DNA of 64,000 nucleotides. Origin: Burkholderia sp. lig30 (GTDB taxonomy: Bacteria; Pseudomonadota; Gammaproteobacteria; Burkholderiales; Burkholderiaceae). Numbering within the stretch: the first letter of the stretch is position 1; each line of letters opens with the position of its first letter. The stretch covers positions 1 through 64,000 of the forward strand of contig NZ_JGVW01000061.1 of assembly GCF_000687455.2 (NCBI RefSeq), written 5' to 3'. The notes beneath the pieces are model-generated. The model made no database searches and was not told the DNA's origin. It was given only the letters and a program-made list of their open reading frames with translations. Of the stretch, positions 28,463 to 38,170 are shown piece after piece. A program made the translations under genes and the position numbers.

Positions 28463-29212
28463 TTACTTGATCGTTTCCAGCTTGCCCTGCGCCGCCTGCG
28501 CCGCGCTCGATCCGGCGAACTGCGAAACGACCTGTTCGAAGGTTCTCTTCGCCGCCGCCTTCTGGCCTTGCTCGAGCTGGTTCGTGCCGATCGCGACCAT
28601 CGCGTCGCCCGCGCGCGGATGCTGCGGGTAGCTCTTCGCCAGGCCCTGCCAGGTCGCCGTGGAGCCCTTGTAATCGCGCAGCGCGTACTGCGCGTTGCCG
28701 AGCCAGTATTGCGCGCTCGGCTGGTAAGGACTCTGCGGGTACTTCCCGATGAAGCTGCGGAACGACGCGGCAGCCGCCTTGAAGTTGCCGTCACGGAATT
28801 GCTGCTGCGCTGTATTGAACGCATCCGTCTCGCCCGGCTGCACGGTGCCTTCCACGCCGTCGACCGTCTTCTGCTGCGGCTCGAACTTCTTGAGCCGCGT
28901 GTCGAGATCGGAGTAGTACTCCTTCTGCTGGCGTTCGAGCGTCGTGAGCCGGTTCGTCAGATCCTCGTTCTCGCCGCGCAGCGTCGCGACCTGCTGGTTC
29001 AGCTGATCGAGGCGGGCGGATTGATCGAGAATCGTGCGCTGCGCCGCCGCGAGCTGGCCCGACAGGTTGTCGGACTTGCTGCGCAGGTCGAGCACGGCGC
29101 GACGGGCTTCGTTGTCGTCGAACATGCCCGCGTGCGCGGGCACGGCCGACAGCGCCACGCCCGCCATGCAGAGGGCTGCGGCCACGCGCAGCCAGGAAAC
29201 ACGGTGCGTCAT
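28463..29212 (-). CDS. cpoB: Tol-Pal accessory protein CpoB (YbgF)
   Basis: Periplasmic coordinator of peptidoglycan synthesis and outer-membrane constriction at division. It has 249 residues. The signal peptide (LRVAAALCMAGVALSAVPAHA) ends near residue 28. A coiled-coil trimerisation helix rich in Q, L and R follows (RSKSDNLSGQLAAAQRTILDQSARL), then TPR repeats in the C-terminal half (AFNTAQQQFRDGNFKAAAASF, SAQYWLGNAQYALRDYKGS). It is the last gene of the tol-pal operon. Confidence 0.95.
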   Translation of the reverse strand: MTHRVSWLRVAAALCMAGVALSAVPAHAGMFDDNEARRAVLDLRSKSDNLSGQLAAAQRTILDQSARLDQLNQQVATLRGENEDLTNRLTTLERQQKEYYSDLDTRLKKFEPQQKTVDGVEGTVQPGETDAFNTAQQQFRDGNFKAAAASFRSFIGKYPQSPYQPSAQYWLGNAQYALRDYKGSTATWQGLAKSYPQHPRAGDAMVAIGTNQLEQGQKAAAKRTFEQVVSQFAGSSAAQAAQGKLETIK

Positions 29213-29237
29213 ACAGCGGCTCTTCCGTTACGTTGCT

Positions 29238-29747
29238 TTACTGTTGGTACACGAGGTCGCCGCGGCGGTTCTGCGCCCACGATGCCTCGTCGTGACCCGT
29301 CGCCACCGGCTTTTCCTTGCCGAGGCTCACGCTTTCCATCTGCGAATCGCCGACGCCGAGCAGCGACATCGCGCGGCGGACCGCTTCCGCACGCTTCTGG
29401 CCGAGTGCCAGGTTGTATTCGCTCGTGCCGCGTTCGTCGGTGTTGCCCTGGATCAGCACGTGGCGTTGCGGATGGCTCTTCAGGTACTGCGCGTGTTGCT
29501 GCAGCAGCGGCTGGTAGTCATCCTTCACCGAGTAGCTGTCGAAATCGAAGTACACGCTGCGCTTCGCGAGCGGGCTGTTCGGGTCGTTCAGCGGGTCGAC
29601 ATTCACTTGCGCAACGTTGTCGGCGCTCGGCTGCGTGCTGATCGCGCCCGCGTTGGCCTTCTCGTCGAGTTTCACGCCCGACTTACATGCGGCCAGCGCG
29701 CCGACCATCATCACGGCCAGGGCCAGGCGGACTTTCTTCGACATCAT
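29238..29747 (-). CDS. pal: peptidoglycan-associated lipoprotein Pal
   Basis: Outer-membrane lipoprotein that binds peptidoglycan and TolB. It has 169 residues from the ATG at 29747. The lipobox GALAAC places the lipidated Cys at residue 21. The OmpA-C domain shows SVYFDFDSYSV and IQGNTDERGTSEYNLALGQKRAEAV with the diaminopimelate-binding Asp and Arg. Longer in-frame starts would spoil the signal peptide. An AAGGAGAG site precedes the start. Confidence 0.97.
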   Translation of the reverse strand: MMSKKVRLALAVMMVGALAACKSGVKLDEKANAGAISTQPSADNVAQVNVDPLNDPNSPLAKRSVYFDFDSYSVKDDYQPLLQQHAQYLKSHPQRHVLIQGNTDERGTSEYNLALGQKRAEAVRRAMSLLGVGDSQMESVSLGKEKPVATGHDEASWAQNRRGDLVYQQ

Positions 29748-29764
29748 GGTAACTCTCCTTGTGG

Positions 29765-31060
29765 TCATTGCATGAACGGTCCCCACGACGGCTCACGGAC
29801 GGAGCCGCCCTGGACGGACAGAATCTGCGGCGGCGCGCTGCCGTCCGACGGAACGGCAGCCAGGACGTTGCGTCCGTTCGCCTGCGTAGCGTACAGAACG
29901 TACTGGCCGTTTGCAGCGAAGCTCGGCGATTCGTCGCGGTTCGTGTTCGTGATCGCGTTCGCCGCGCCGGTCTGCAGGTCCTGGACGTACAGCTTGAATC
30001 CCCCGCCGGTGCGGGAGATGTACGCGAGCAGCTTGCCGTCCGGGCTTACGCGCGGGCTCGTGTTGTAGCTGCCGGTGAACGTCACGCGCTGCGCCGTGCC
30101 GGCGCTCTCGCCTTGCGCGGGCATCCGGTAGATCTGCGGCGCGCCGCCGCGGTCGCTCGTGAAGTAGATCCAGCGTCCGTCGGGTGAGTAGAACGGCTCG
30201 GTGTCGATCGTGCTGCTTTGCGTCAGCCGGTGCAGGCCGCCGCCGTTCGCGTTGACCGAGAAAATCTGCGTGTTGCCCGTCAGCGACAGCGCGACCGCGA
30301 GCGTCTGGCTGTCGGGCGACCATGCCGGCGCGCTGTTGTTGCCCTTCTGGTCGGAGACGATGTAGCGGCGGCCCGTCGGCAGATCGTGGATATAGACGAT
30401 CGGCTTCTTGCGCTCGAACGACACGTACGCGACCTTCGTGCCGCTCGGCGACCACGCCGGCGAGATGATCGGCTCGGTGCTCGACAGCGCGATGCGCGCG
30501 TTCTGGCCGTCCGAGTCGGAAACCTGCAGCTGGTAGCGGTTGCCGGTCTTGATCACGTACGACAGGCGCGTCGCGAACACGCCGCGCGTGCCGAGCAGCT
30601 TCTGGTAGATGTAGTCGGCGATCTTGTGGCCGGCGGTGCGCAGCGTGCCGTCGTTCGCGGTCAGCGTCAGGCCGCCGAGGCTCTGCTGCTTGACGGTGTC
30701 GTACAGGATGAAGTTGACCTTGTACTGGCCGTTGCCCTCGCGGTTCACGCTGCCGGCGACGAAGGCGTTCGCGCCCTTGGCCTTCCACGCGCCGAGGTCG
30801 ACCGACGCGGTTTCGGGCACCGGCGTGCTGCCGGCGTCGATATTGGTGAATTTGCCGCTGCGGGCGAGGTCGGCGCGGACGATCGACGTGACCTGCTGCG
30901 GCAGGCTCGCCTCGTTCGCGAAATTGGCGGTGGCGATCGGGAACTGGGTCGACCCGACGCCGGTGATCAGCACATCCACCTGCGCGTGCGCGGCGCCGCC
31001 CGCCGCAATCAGACACGAGGCCACGAGTGCCCTGAAACCTAGCTTCGTCATCAAACTCAT
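29765..31060 (-). CDS. tolB: Tol-Pal system protein TolB
   Basis: Periplasmic beta-propeller that shuttles between Pal and the TolA complex. It has 431 residues. A signal peptide ends at GGAAHAQ around residue 27, followed by the N-terminal TolA-box region and alpha/beta domain. WD40-like PD40 repeats run from about residue 200 ([59 protein letters not shown]). It lies between tolA and pal in conserved order. Confidence 0.97.
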   Translation of the reverse strand: MSLMTKLGFRALVASCLIAAGGAAHAQVDVLITGVGSTQFPIATANFANEASLPQQVTSIVRADLARSGKFTNIDAGSTPVPETASVDLGAWKAKGANAFVAGSVNREGNGQYKVNFILYDTVKQQSLGGLTLTANDGTLRTAGHKIADYIYQKLLGTRGVFATRLSYVIKTGNRYQLQVSDSDGQNARIALSSTEPIISPAWSPSGTKVAYVSFERKKPIVYIHDLPTGRRYIVSDQKGNNSAPAWSPDSQTLAVALSLTGNTQIFSVNANGGGLHRLTQSSTIDTEPFYSPDGRWIYFTSDRGGAPQIYRMPAQGESAGTAQRVTFTGSYNTSPRVSPDGKLLAYISRTGGGFKLYVQDLQTGAANAITNTNRDESPSFAANGQYVLYATQANGRNVLAAVPSDGSAPPQILSVQGGSVREPSWGPFMQ

Positions 31061-31170
31061 GCTTCTCGCTTCCCGTATGACTGTGTAACGTTGCGCAACC
31101 GCAGAGACACGACAATACCCGATTCGTTCCCGTCGCGCCGTGACGCCGAGGAGTGTAAGCGCATTTGCGC

Positions 31171-32262
31171 CTATTCCTCGGCCTTAAAGGTAATCGTAAT
31201 GTCGGAAGGGGTGCGACCGTTAGAATCGGGCGGCAGCGGAACCGATGCCTCGACCGCATTGACCACCGCCTGATCCCAGCCCGGATTTCCGCTCGGGCGG
31301 GCGACCGTCACCTTCATCACGTCACCCGATGGCGTGCAGCGGATCGCGAGCTTGGTCACGAGGCCCGCGCGCTCGCCGCCCCAGACAATGTTCGGCTTGA
31401 CCCGGCGGCGCACCTTGTCGGCGTAGCCCGGCGATGCGGCGTTGCCGCCGGAGCCCGTGCCGGTGCCGCTCTTCGCGAGGCCTTCGCCGCCGCCTTCACC
31501 GCCACCGGCCATGCCCTGCAACTGCGCGAGACGCGTGCGCCGTTCCTGGTCGAGCTTCGCCTGCGACGCGGCGTCGGCCCGGGCCTTCGCCGCCGCCTCG
31601 GCCTTCGCCGCCTTGGCGGCCGCGTCGGCCTTTGCCCTGGCCTCGGCCTTCGTCCTGGCCGCAGCTTCGGCCTTGGCGCGGGCGGCCTGCTGCGCGTCGA
31701 GCTGCGCCTGTTTCTGCTGCTCGAGCTTCTGCTGTTCGAGCTTCTGCTGTTCGAGTTTCTGCTGTTCGGCGAGCTGCTTCTGGCGGAGCTTGTCCGCCTG
31801 CTTCTGCTTTTCGCGCTCGGCGGCCCGTTCGGCGGCCTTTTGCGCCGCCGCCTGCGCGGCAAGCTGCGCGCGCCGGGCTTCCGCTTCCCGCTCGGCCTTC
31901 AGCTGCTGCGCGCGGCGCTCGGCTTCGAGTTGTGCCTCGCGTGCGGCGGCTTTCTGCTGGCGCTTCTTCTGTTGCAGCGCGATATCCGCTTCCTCGTTCC
32001 GGACCGGGGGAGGGGGCGGCGCGACCTTGATCGGCGGCGGCGTCACGACGGGCTGAGGCGGCGCGGCGACCTCGGGCGCAGCCGTCCACAGCTCGGCCTC
32101 GGCGCCGGCCGGCGTGCTGTTTTGCCAGTGCACGCCGTGATAGAGAAACAGCGCGAGCAGCACGTGCATCAGCGCTGCGAGCGCGAACGCGCGCCACGTC
32201 CCGCGCTCGCGCGGCGGCTGCAGCGGGGCGGTGCGCGTGGCGGCGTGCCGTTTCGGTTTCAT
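31171..32262 (-). CDS. tolA: cell envelope integrity protein TolA
   Basis: Transduces proton-motive force from TolQR to TolB-Pal. It has 363 residues. A single membrane helix lies near residues 24-43 ([20 protein letters not shown]). Domain II is a long Ala/Lys/Glu/Gln helix with tandem KLEQQ repeats at about 155-170 and AKAEA-type units to about 240. Domain III at the C terminus ([37 protein letters not shown]) is of the TonB-C type. The start overlaps the tolR stop by 4 bases. Confidence 0.95.
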   Translation of the reverse strand: MKPKRHAATRTAPLQPPRERGTWRAFALAALMHVLLALFLYHGVHWQNSTPAGAEAELWTAAPEVAAPPQPVVTPPPIKVAPPPPPVRNEEADIALQQKKRQQKAAAREAQLEAERRAQQLKAEREAEARRAQLAAQAAAQKAAERAAEREKQKQADKLRQKQLAEQQKLEQQKLEQQKLEQQKQAQLDAQQAARAKAEAAARTKAEARAKADAAAKAAKAEAAAKARADAASQAKLDQERRTRLAQLQGMAGGGEGGGEGLAKSGTGTGSGGNAASPGYADKVRRRVKPNIVWGGERAGLVTKLAIRCTPSGDVMKVTVARPSGNPGWDQAVVNAVEASVPLPPDSNGRTPSDITITFKAEE

Positions 32263-32708
32263 TGCGATTTGACGAGGAGACCGACGCGCTTGACGCCGCG
32301 CGCCTTCAGATCGGACATCACGGTCATGACCGCATCGTACTGCACCGTCTTGTCGGCTGCGATCACGACCGGCTGGTCAGGGTGATCGGCCTGCCGGGAC
32401 GCGATGAAGCCGTCGAGCTCGGCCTTGGTCATCGTGTCTTCCTGGGTCGCGCCCGCGTCGCTCTTGTATTTGACGCTCATCGTGCCGTCGGCCTTGATGT
32501 TGATGACGACGGGCGGCGCCTGCTCTTGCGGCGCGGCGTTGCCGACCGTCGGAAGATTGATGATCGACGGGGCGACGAGCGGCGCCGTGACCATGAAGAT
32601 CACGAGCAGCACGAGCATCACGTCGATGTAGGGCACGACGTTGATGTCGGCCATCGCGCGGCGCGAGCGGCCGCCGCGCATGCTGGATCGAATGGGAGTG
32701 CCGGCCAT
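32259..32708 (-). CDS. tolR: Tol-Pal system protein TolR
   Basis: ExbD-like proton-channel partner of TolQ. It has 149 residues. One membrane helix (VVPYIDVMLVLLVIFMVTAPLV) carries the functionally required Asp in YIDVML. The periplasmic domain follows (ADKTVQYDAVMTVMSDLKARGVKRVGLL). It lies 13 bases after tolQ and overlaps tolA. Confidence 0.97.
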   Translation of the reverse strand: MAGTPIRSSMRGGRSRRAMADINVVPYIDVMLVLLVIFMVTAPLVAPSIINLPTVGNAAPQEQAPPVVINIKADGTMSVKYKSDAGATQEDTMTKAELDGFIASRQADHPDQPVVIAADKTVQYDAVMTVMSDLKARGVKRVGLLVKSQ

Positions 32709-32721
32709 TGCGCGCTCCTCC

Positions 32722-33399
32722 TTACTGGGCTTGACGCTGCAGGATGTTCGAGAATTCCTCGATGAAGGTCTCGAAGCGGATGGCGAGGCGATCGATGTCG
32801 TGCGCGTAGCGGTTGTACGCGACCACGGCCGGAATCGCCGCGAACAGGCCGATCGCCGTTGCGACGAGCGCCTCGGCGATGCCCGGCGCGACGTTCGCGA
32901 GCGTCGCCTGCTGGACGTTCGCGAGACCGCGGAACGAATTCATGATCCCCCATACGGTGCCGAACAGGCCGATGTACGGGCTGACCGAGCCGACCGATGC
33001 GAGGAACGCGAGGTTCGCTTCGAGCACGTCCATCTCGCGCTGGAACGACGCGCGCATCGCGCGGCGGGCTCCGTCGAGCACGAGGCCCGGATCGCTGATG
33101 CGCTTCTCCTTCGCCTTCAGGAACTCGCGCATCCCCGATTCGAAGATCCGCTCGAGCGCGCCGATCGTATGGCGGTTGTTCGCCGCGCTCTGATACAGCG
33201 CCTGCAGGTCGCCGCCCGACCAGAAATCCCGCTCGAAGCGCTCGGTCTGCGCGCGTGCGCGGCGGATCGCGAACCACTTGCGGAAGATGAACGTCCAGGA
33301 CATCAGCGACAGCGCGAGAAGCAGCCCCATCACTGCCTGGGCGAGCACGCTCGCGTGGAGGACGAGGGTAATGATCGACAGGTCTTGAGATGTGTTCAT
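32722..33399 (-). CDS. tolQ: Tol-Pal system protein TolQ
   Basis: ExbB/MotA-family proton-channel subunit. It has 225 residues and three membrane helices (about 15-35, 130-152, 165-187). Hallmarks are LMSWTFIFRKWFAIRRARA, LAFLASVGSVSPYIGLFGTVWGIM and GIAEALVATAIGLFAAIPAVVAYNR. It starts the tolQRAB-pal-cpoB series after ybgC. Confidence 0.97.
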   Translation of the reverse strand: MNTSQDLSIITLVLHASVLAQAVMGLLLALSLMSWTFIFRKWFAIRRARAQTERFERDFWSGGDLQALYQSAANNRHTIGALERIFESGMREFLKAKEKRISDPGLVLDGARRAMRASFQREMDVLEANLAFLASVGSVSPYIGLFGTVWGIMNSFRGLANVQQATLANVAPGIAEALVATAIGLFAAIPAVVAYNRYAHDIDRLAIRFETFIEEFSNILQRQAQ

Positions 33400-33564
33400 A
33401 GAGGTTTGAGTAACGTCCCTTCGGAGGGCTCCCGGCTACGGGGCGCCCGGCACGCGTGTCGCGCGGCGCGCCGGCAGGCCGCGATGCCGCCGCCGCGCCT
33501 GGCGCCGAACCTTGCTTAGTATCGATTCAGGAAAGCGAGTTCATCGGCTTCGTCTAAACGGGGC

Positions 33565-34041
33565 TCAAGCGAGTGTCGTTGACACGGCCTGCCCGGCGGT
33601 GTCGATGACCGGCCCGTGGTGCAGCGCTTCGAGCACGTCCGGCGGGATCGCCGCCGGACGGATCGCGGTGCGCTCGACGCAGCCGATGCGGACGTTGCCG
33701 GCCACGAGCAGCGTGCCGCCGCGCCACGCCTCTTGCGTGAATTCCACCGATGCGCGGCCGATCCGGTCGATCCGGCACGCGATCGTCAGCATGTCGTCGA
33801 GCTTCGCGGGCGCGCGATAGTCGAGTGCCGCGCTCCGGACGATGAAGATCGCGCCGGTCTCGTCGGCCAGCCGTTGCTGGTCGATGCCGCACGCGCGCAG
33901 CCACTCGGTGCGCGCGCGCTCGAAGAACTTCAGGTAGTTCGCGTAGAACACGATGCCGCCGGCATCGGTGTCCTCGTAATAGACGCGAACCGGCCAGGCG
34001 AAGCCGGGCGCCGCTTCGGCGGGGCGGGTAGGCAGTGTCAT
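33565..34041 (-). CDS. ybgC: Tol-Pal-associated acyl-CoA thioesterase YbgC
   Basis: Hot-dog fold thioesterase of 158 residues. VRVYYEDTDAGGIVFYANYLKFFERARTEWL contains the catalytic Asp of the YbgC/FadM type. The start is the ATG at 34041; an in-frame ATG three codons earlier (34050) is possible. Members act on short-chain acyl-CoA or acyl-ACP and almost always precede tolQ, as here (gap 165 bases). Confidence 0.93.
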   Translation of the reverse strand: MTLPTRPAEAAPGFAWPVRVYYEDTDAGGIVFYANYLKFFERARTEWLRACGIDQQRLADETGAIFIVRSAALDYRAPAKLDDMLTIACRIDRIGRASVEFTQEAWRGGTLLVAGNVRIGCVERTAIRPAAIPPDVLEALHHGPVIDTAGQAVSTTLA

Positions 34042-34118
34042 GGCGCGCATTCTACCGGAAGCGGGTGGCCCGATTCGTAACGGAATGTTGTGGCCGGCGC
34101 GCCCGCCTCGCCGGGGCG

Positions 34119-34865
34119 TCAGCCGCGGTGGACGGCGAGGCCGGCGGGCGCCTGGGCGACCGGCATCATCTCGATCGTGTTGATGTTGACGTGCGCCGGG
34201 CGGGTGGCGACCCAGTAGATCGTGTCGGCGATGTCCTCGGCCGTCAGCGGCTGGACGTTCGCGTAGACGTTGGCCGCTTTCTGGTCGTCGCCGCGGAAGC
34301 GGACGTTCGAGAACTCGGTGCCGCCGCACAGGCCCGGCTCGATGTCGGTGACGCGCAGCGGCGTGCCGATCAGGTCGGTGCGCAGGTTCAGGCTGAATTG
34401 CCGGACGAACGCCTTGGTCGCGCCGTAGACGTTGCCGCCCGGATACGGGTAGGTGCCCGCGACCGAGCCCAGGTTGAACACGTGGCCGCGGCCGCGCGCG
34501 ATCATGCCGGGCAGCAGCGCGTGCGTGACCGTCACGAGGCCCGAGCAGTTCGTGTCGATCATCGTCTGCCATTCGTCGAGGCTCGCCTTCTGGGCCGGCT
34601 CGACACCCAGCGCGAGCCCGGCGTTGTTGACGAGCACGTCGATCGCGGCGAACTCGGGCGGCAGCGCGGCTTCGACGGCCTCGACAGCCGCGCGGTCGCG
34701 CACGTCGAGCGCGATCGGCAACAGCGCGTCGCCCAGCTCGGCCGCGAGCGCGTCGAGGCGCTCCTTGCGGCGTGCGGCCGCGATCACGCGATGGCCGCCG
34801 TTGACGAAGGCGCGGGCGATGGCGGCGCCGAAGCCGGCGGACGCCCCTGTGACGAACACGATCAT
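34119..34865 (-). CDS. short-chain dehydrogenase, YdfG-like
   Basis: 248 residues. The cofactor motif TGASAGFG lies at residues 6-13, NNAG near 87, and the active-site Ser, Tyr and Lys in NLGSVAGTYPYPGGNVYGATKAF. The C-terminal EPGLCGGTEFSNVRFRGDD and WVATRPAHVNINTIEMMP match the YdfG subgroup of NADP-dependent 3-hydroxy acid (serine, malonic semialdehyde) dehydrogenases. The substrate is inferred only. Confidence 0.9.
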   Translation of the reverse strand: MIVFVTGASAGFGAAIARAFVNGGHRVIAAARRKERLDALAAELGDALLPIALDVRDRAAVEAVEAALPPEFAAIDVLVNNAGLALGVEPAQKASLDEWQTMIDTNCSGLVTVTHALLPGMIARGRGHVFNLGSVAGTYPYPGGNVYGATKAFVRQFSLNLRTDLIGTPLRVTDIEPGLCGGTEFSNVRFRGDDQKAANVYANVQPLTAEDIADTIYWVATRPAHVNINTIEMMPVAQAPAGLAVHRG

Positions 34866-35313
34866 TGCAACTCCTGGTCGGTGGTGAAGCGAATGGAGAG
34901 CCTGTTAGGGCCAGTTCACGCTGATTGATAACGGGCCCTAGCCTACTGAGATTGCCGCGCAGCGGCAAGGCGCACGGGGCCGCTTCCGCGTGCGCGCAGG
35001 GGCTCGGACCCCAATCGATTCGGGCGTCGCGCGCGCGGTTGCCTATTCAACACGCATCCAATAAACTTATGCGCTCATCACCCCTGCGTGACTGGCGATA
35101 GAACCCTCGGGTTCAAGGTGGAGCATCCCACCGTGAAGCGCAGGGCACCGTTTTTGCCGTTCGCCTGGGCAGCCGTCGCACGCCGCGTCTACATCGCCGG
35201 TGGCTGTCCTGCCTCGCGTCATACGGATTCTTCCGCCACGTCGAGCTGGTTCCGCCAGCAGCGCACTGTACTCGGCCGTCCCGGTCAACCTGTACACACT
35301 TAACGGAAACCGT
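34866..35313. other. intergenic region upstream of glyA
   Basis: It holds a short inverted repeat (TAGGGCC at 34906-34912 with GGCCCTA at 34934-34940) and then the ZTP riboswitch (35082-35171). About 140 bases of leader separate the aptamer from glyA, without a clear intrinsic terminator. Confidence 0.7.
35082..35171 (+). ncRNA. ZTP (pfl) riboswitch controlling glyA
   Basis: Senses the purine intermediate ZMP/ZTP, an alarm for 10-formyl-THF shortage. The conserved core GCGTGACTGGCGA is at 35086-35098. P1 is CCCTGCG (35082-35088) with CGCAGGG (35139-35145). Hairpins GAACCC/GGGTTC and GGTGG/CCACC lie between, and CCACCGTGAAGCGC precedes the P1 3' strand. After a linker comes the pseudoknot block TTCGCCTGGGC at 35160-35170. 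glyA is a known target of this class. The switching hairpin is not obvious, so control may act on translation or through Rho. Confidence 0.92.
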
Positions 35314-36561
35314 ATGTTTGACAGAGCCCAAAGCACCATTGCGAATGTCGATCCCGAAGTCTGGGCAGCCATCCAGCAGGAGAACGGCCGACAGGAAGAT
35401 CACATCGAGCTGATCGCCTCCGAAAACTACACGAGCCCGGCCGTGATGGCCGCACAGGGCTCGCAGCTCACCAACAAGTACGCGGAAGGTTATCCGGGCA
35501 AGCGCTATTACGGCGGCTGCGAGTACGTCGACATCGTCGAGCAGCTCGCGATCGACCGCGTGAAGCAGCTGTTCGGCGCGGAAGCCGCGAACGTCCAGCC
35601 GAACTCGGGTTCGCAGGCGAACCAGGGCGTCTTCTTCGCGATGCTGAAGCCGGGCGACACGATCATGGGCATGAGCCTCGCGCACGGCGGCCACCTGACG
35701 CACGGCTCGCCCGTCAACATGTCGGGCAAGTGGTTCAACGTCGTCAGCTACGGCCTGAACGAGCAGGAAGACATCGACTACGAAGCCGCCGAGAAGCTCG
35801 CGCAGGAACACAAGCCGAAGCTGATCGTCGCGGGCGCGTCGGCGTTCGCGCTGAAGATCGATTTCGAGCGCATGGCGAAGATCGCGAAGTCGGTCGGCGC
35901 TTACTTGATGGTCGACATGGCGCACTACGCCGGCCTGATCGCCGCGGGCGTCTACCCGAACCCGGTGCCGCACGCCGATTTCGTCACCACGACCACGCAC
36001 AAGAGCCTGCGCGGCCCGCGCGGCGGCGTGATCCTGATGAAGGCCGAGTACGAGAAGCAGATCAACTCGGCGATCTTCCCGGGCATCCAGGGCGGCCCGC
36101 TGATGCACGTGATCGCCGGCAAGGCCGTCGCGTTCAAGGAAGCGCTGGCACCGGAATTCAAGGAATACCAGCAGAAGGTGGTCGAGAACGCGCGCGTGCT
36201 GGCCGAGACGCTCGTCAAGCGCGGCCTGCGCATCGTGTCGGGCCGTACCGAAAGCCACGTGATGCTCGTCGACCTGCGTGCGAAGAACATCACCGGCAAG
36301 GCGGCCGAAGCCGCGCTCGGCGCTGCGCACATCACGGTCAACAAGAACGCGATCCCGAACGATCCGGAAAAGCCGTTCGTGACGAGCGGCGTCCGTCTCG
36401 GCTCGCCGGCGATGACGACGCGCGGCTTCGGCACGGCCGAAGCCGAGCTGGTCGGCAACCTGATCGCCGACGTGCTCGAGCAGCCGGAAGACGCGGCGAC
36501 GCTCGAGCGCGTGCGCGCGCAGGTCGCCGAGCTGACCAAGCGCTTCCCGGTCTATCGCTGA
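35314..36561 (+). CDS. glyA: serine hydroxymethyltransferase
   Basis: Converts serine plus THF to glycine plus 5,10-methylene-THF with PLP. It has 415 residues from the ATG at 35314 ([10 protein letters not shown]), preceded by ACGGAAA. The open frame upstream overlaps the riboswitch and is not coding. [29 protein letters not shown] and [15 protein letters not shown] with the PLP lysine are diagnostic. nrdR follows after 6 bases. Confidence 0.98.
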   Translation: MFDRAQSTIANVDPEVWAAIQQENGRQEDHIELIASENYTSPAVMAAQGSQLTNKYAEGYPGKRYYGGCEYVDIVEQLAIDRVKQLFGAEAANVQPNSGSQANQGVFFAMLKPGDTIMGMSLAHGGHLTHGSPVNMSGKWFNVVSYGLNEQEDIDYEAAEKLAQEHKPKLIVAGASAFALKIDFERMAKIAKSVGAYLMVDMAHYAGLIAAGVYPNPVPHADFVTTTTHKSLRGPRGGVILMKAEYEKQINSAIFPGIQGGPLMHVIAGKAVAFKEALAPEFKEYQQKVVENARVLAETLVKRGLRIVSGRTESHVMLVDLRAKNITGKAAEAALGAAHITVNKNAIPNDPEKPFVTSGVRLGSPAMTTRGFGTAEAELVGNLIADVLEQPEDAATLERVRAQVAELTKRFPVYR

Positions 36562-36567
36562 TCGGCC

Positions 36568-37047
36568 ATGCGCTGCCCGTTCTGCCGGCATGACGACACG
36601 CAGGTGATCGATTCCCGCGTGTCGGAAGACGGCGCCGCGATTCGCCGGCGCCGCCGCTGCTCGGCCTGCGACAAGCGTTTCACGACGTATGAGCGGGTCG
36701 AGCTGGCGTTGCCGGCCGTCGTGAAGAAGGACGGCAGCCGAACGGAGTTCGACCGTCGCAAGATCGTCGCCAGCATGCAACTCGCGCTGCGCAAGCGGCC
36801 GGTTGCGGCTGACGCGATCGACGCGGCGGTCGCCCGCATCGAATATCAATTGCTCGCAACCGGCGAGCGCGAAGTGCGTAGCGAGAAGCTCGGCGAACTC
36901 GTGATGAACGAGCTGCGCGGCCTCGATACGATTGCCTATGTCCGTTTCGCGTCGGTGTATCGCCGGTTCGAGGACGTCTCCGAATTTGCCGACGTGATCG
37001 AAGAGTTCCGTCGCGCGTCGCCTGCCAAGCCGCCGCGCAAGCGCTGA
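36568..37047 (+). CDS. nrdR: transcriptional repressor NrdR
   Basis: ATP/dATP-sensing repressor of ribonucleotide reductase genes. It has 159 residues. The N-terminal zinc ribbon uses CPFC at residues 3-6 and CSAC near 32-35, followed by the ATP-cone domain ([29 protein letters not shown]). Cotranscription with glyA links nucleotide and one-carbon supply. Confidence 0.97.
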   Translation: MRCPFCRHDDTQVIDSRVSEDGAAIRRRRRCSACDKRFTTYERVELALPAVVKKDGSRTEFDRRKIVASMQLALRKRPVAADAIDAAVARIEYQLLATGEREVRSEKLGELVMNELRGLDTIAYVRFASVYRRFEDVSEFADVIEEFRRASPAKPPRKR

Positions 37048-37202
37048 AGCGCTGCGCCGGTTCATCGCATTCCCCTTTTGTCTGATCCGTGTCGTGCCGA
37101 TTGTGCGCGGCGCGGCCGCGTCACTTCAGCTGGCCGTTCGGCAGATGGCGCGGTGTCGTGCGCGCCGTTAGAGTCGGTCCATCGCATTGGCGGAGGAAGG
37201 CG

Positions 37203-37766
37203 ATGGCCGGGATCGGATGTGTCGAATGCGCGGGGCGGGTGGCGCGCGGGTTCACGCTTGTCGAGCTGATGGTCGTGATCGCGCTGCTGGCCGGACTCGC
37301 GCTGTTCACGGCGCCGGCGTTCGACCAGTGGCGCATGCGCGAACGTGTCGACGCGCGCTCGCGCACGTTGCTCGGCGCGATGGCGTTCGCGCGTGCGGAA
37401 GCCATGCGCCTCGGCACGCGGGTCACGCTGTGCCGGGCCGCGCGGGACGGCACATGCCTGCGGCCCGACGCGGGCTGTGGCGCGGCCGGCTGGTCGTGCG
37501 ACTGGGCGGTGCATGCGGATGTCGGCGGGCGCGCGCGCGTGTTGCGGCATTTTCCGCACGATCCGGAAGTCGTGGTCGCCGGCGCGTTGCATGAGCTCGC
37601 GTTCACGCCGCCGGCGGGGCAGGTCATCGGCGGCTTCCGGCGTTTCGAAGTGCGTTCCCGGCGCAGCGTGTCCATCGTGGAGCAGGCGCGCGCGTCGCGC
37701 TGCGTACGGATCGCGGCGGGCGGTCGGGCGCGCGTCGTCGCGGGGCGGTGCGAGGGCGTGGCGTGA
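37203..37766 (+). CDS. GspH/FimT-type minor pseudopilin
   Basis: 187 residues from the ATG at 37203. The class III leader ends at ...ARG, then FTLVELMVVIALLAGLALFTAPAF, with the prepilin peptidase site G-FTLVE near residue 16. The remainder resembles the GspH/FimT beta domain and has two Cys pairs (CRAARDGTC, CGAAGWSC). It is first of five pilin-like genes that probably form the priming tip complex of type IV pili. Confidence 0.85.
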   Translation: MAGIGCVECAGRVARGFTLVELMVVIALLAGLALFTAPAFDQWRMRERVDARSRTLLGAMAFARAEAMRLGTRVTLCRAARDGTCLRPDAGCGAAGWSCDWAVHADVGGRARVLRHFPHDPEVVVAGALHELAFTPPAGQVIGGFRRFEVRSRRSVSIVEQARASRCVRIAAGGRARVVAGRCEGVA

Positions 37767-38170
37767 GGCCCGCTCGCCTTGCGAACGGCACGTCGCTGAT
37801 CGAGGTGATGGTGGCTGTCGCGCTTCTCGCAGCGCTGATGCTCGCGGTGACGGGCAGCCAGCTCGCGATGCTGCGCGCGCAGCGCACGACGATCTGGCGC
37901 GAGCGTGCGTTGTGGCTGGCCGATGCGCGCATCGAAGGCGCGCGCGCCGCGGCCAGTGCCGATCCATGGCTGGTGGCATTGGCTGCGGCGTCGCTGCCCG
38001 ATGGCACGGTGACGGTCGTCGCCGGGCAGGGCGACGCGCGGGTCGCCGTCGTCGTATGGCGCGACGGCGATGCCGGCGCTGCCGCGCCGTGCGATGCGTG
38101 GCGCGCGTCGTCGCGCTTGCCGTCGTGCGCGCGCGTGCCGTTTGCGGAGGCGCGCCGCGATGCGCGCTGA
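37763..38170 (+). CDS. PilV-like minor pilin
   Basis: About 135 residues. A GTG at 37763 overlaps the preceding stop by 4 bases, which suggests the start; a GTG at 37748 is also possible. The prepilin motif is NGTSLIEVMVAVALLAALMLAVTGSQLA, with Thr-Ser replacing the common Phe-Thr after the cleaved Gly. The C-terminal half is small and Ala-rich with a Cys pair. Confidence 0.8.
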   Translation: MRPARLANGTSLIEVMVAVALLAALMLAVTGSQLAMLRAQRTTIWRERALWLADARIEGARAAASADPWLVALAAASLPDGTVTVVAGQGDARVAVVVWRDGDAGAAAPCDAWRASSRLPSCARVPFAEARRDAR

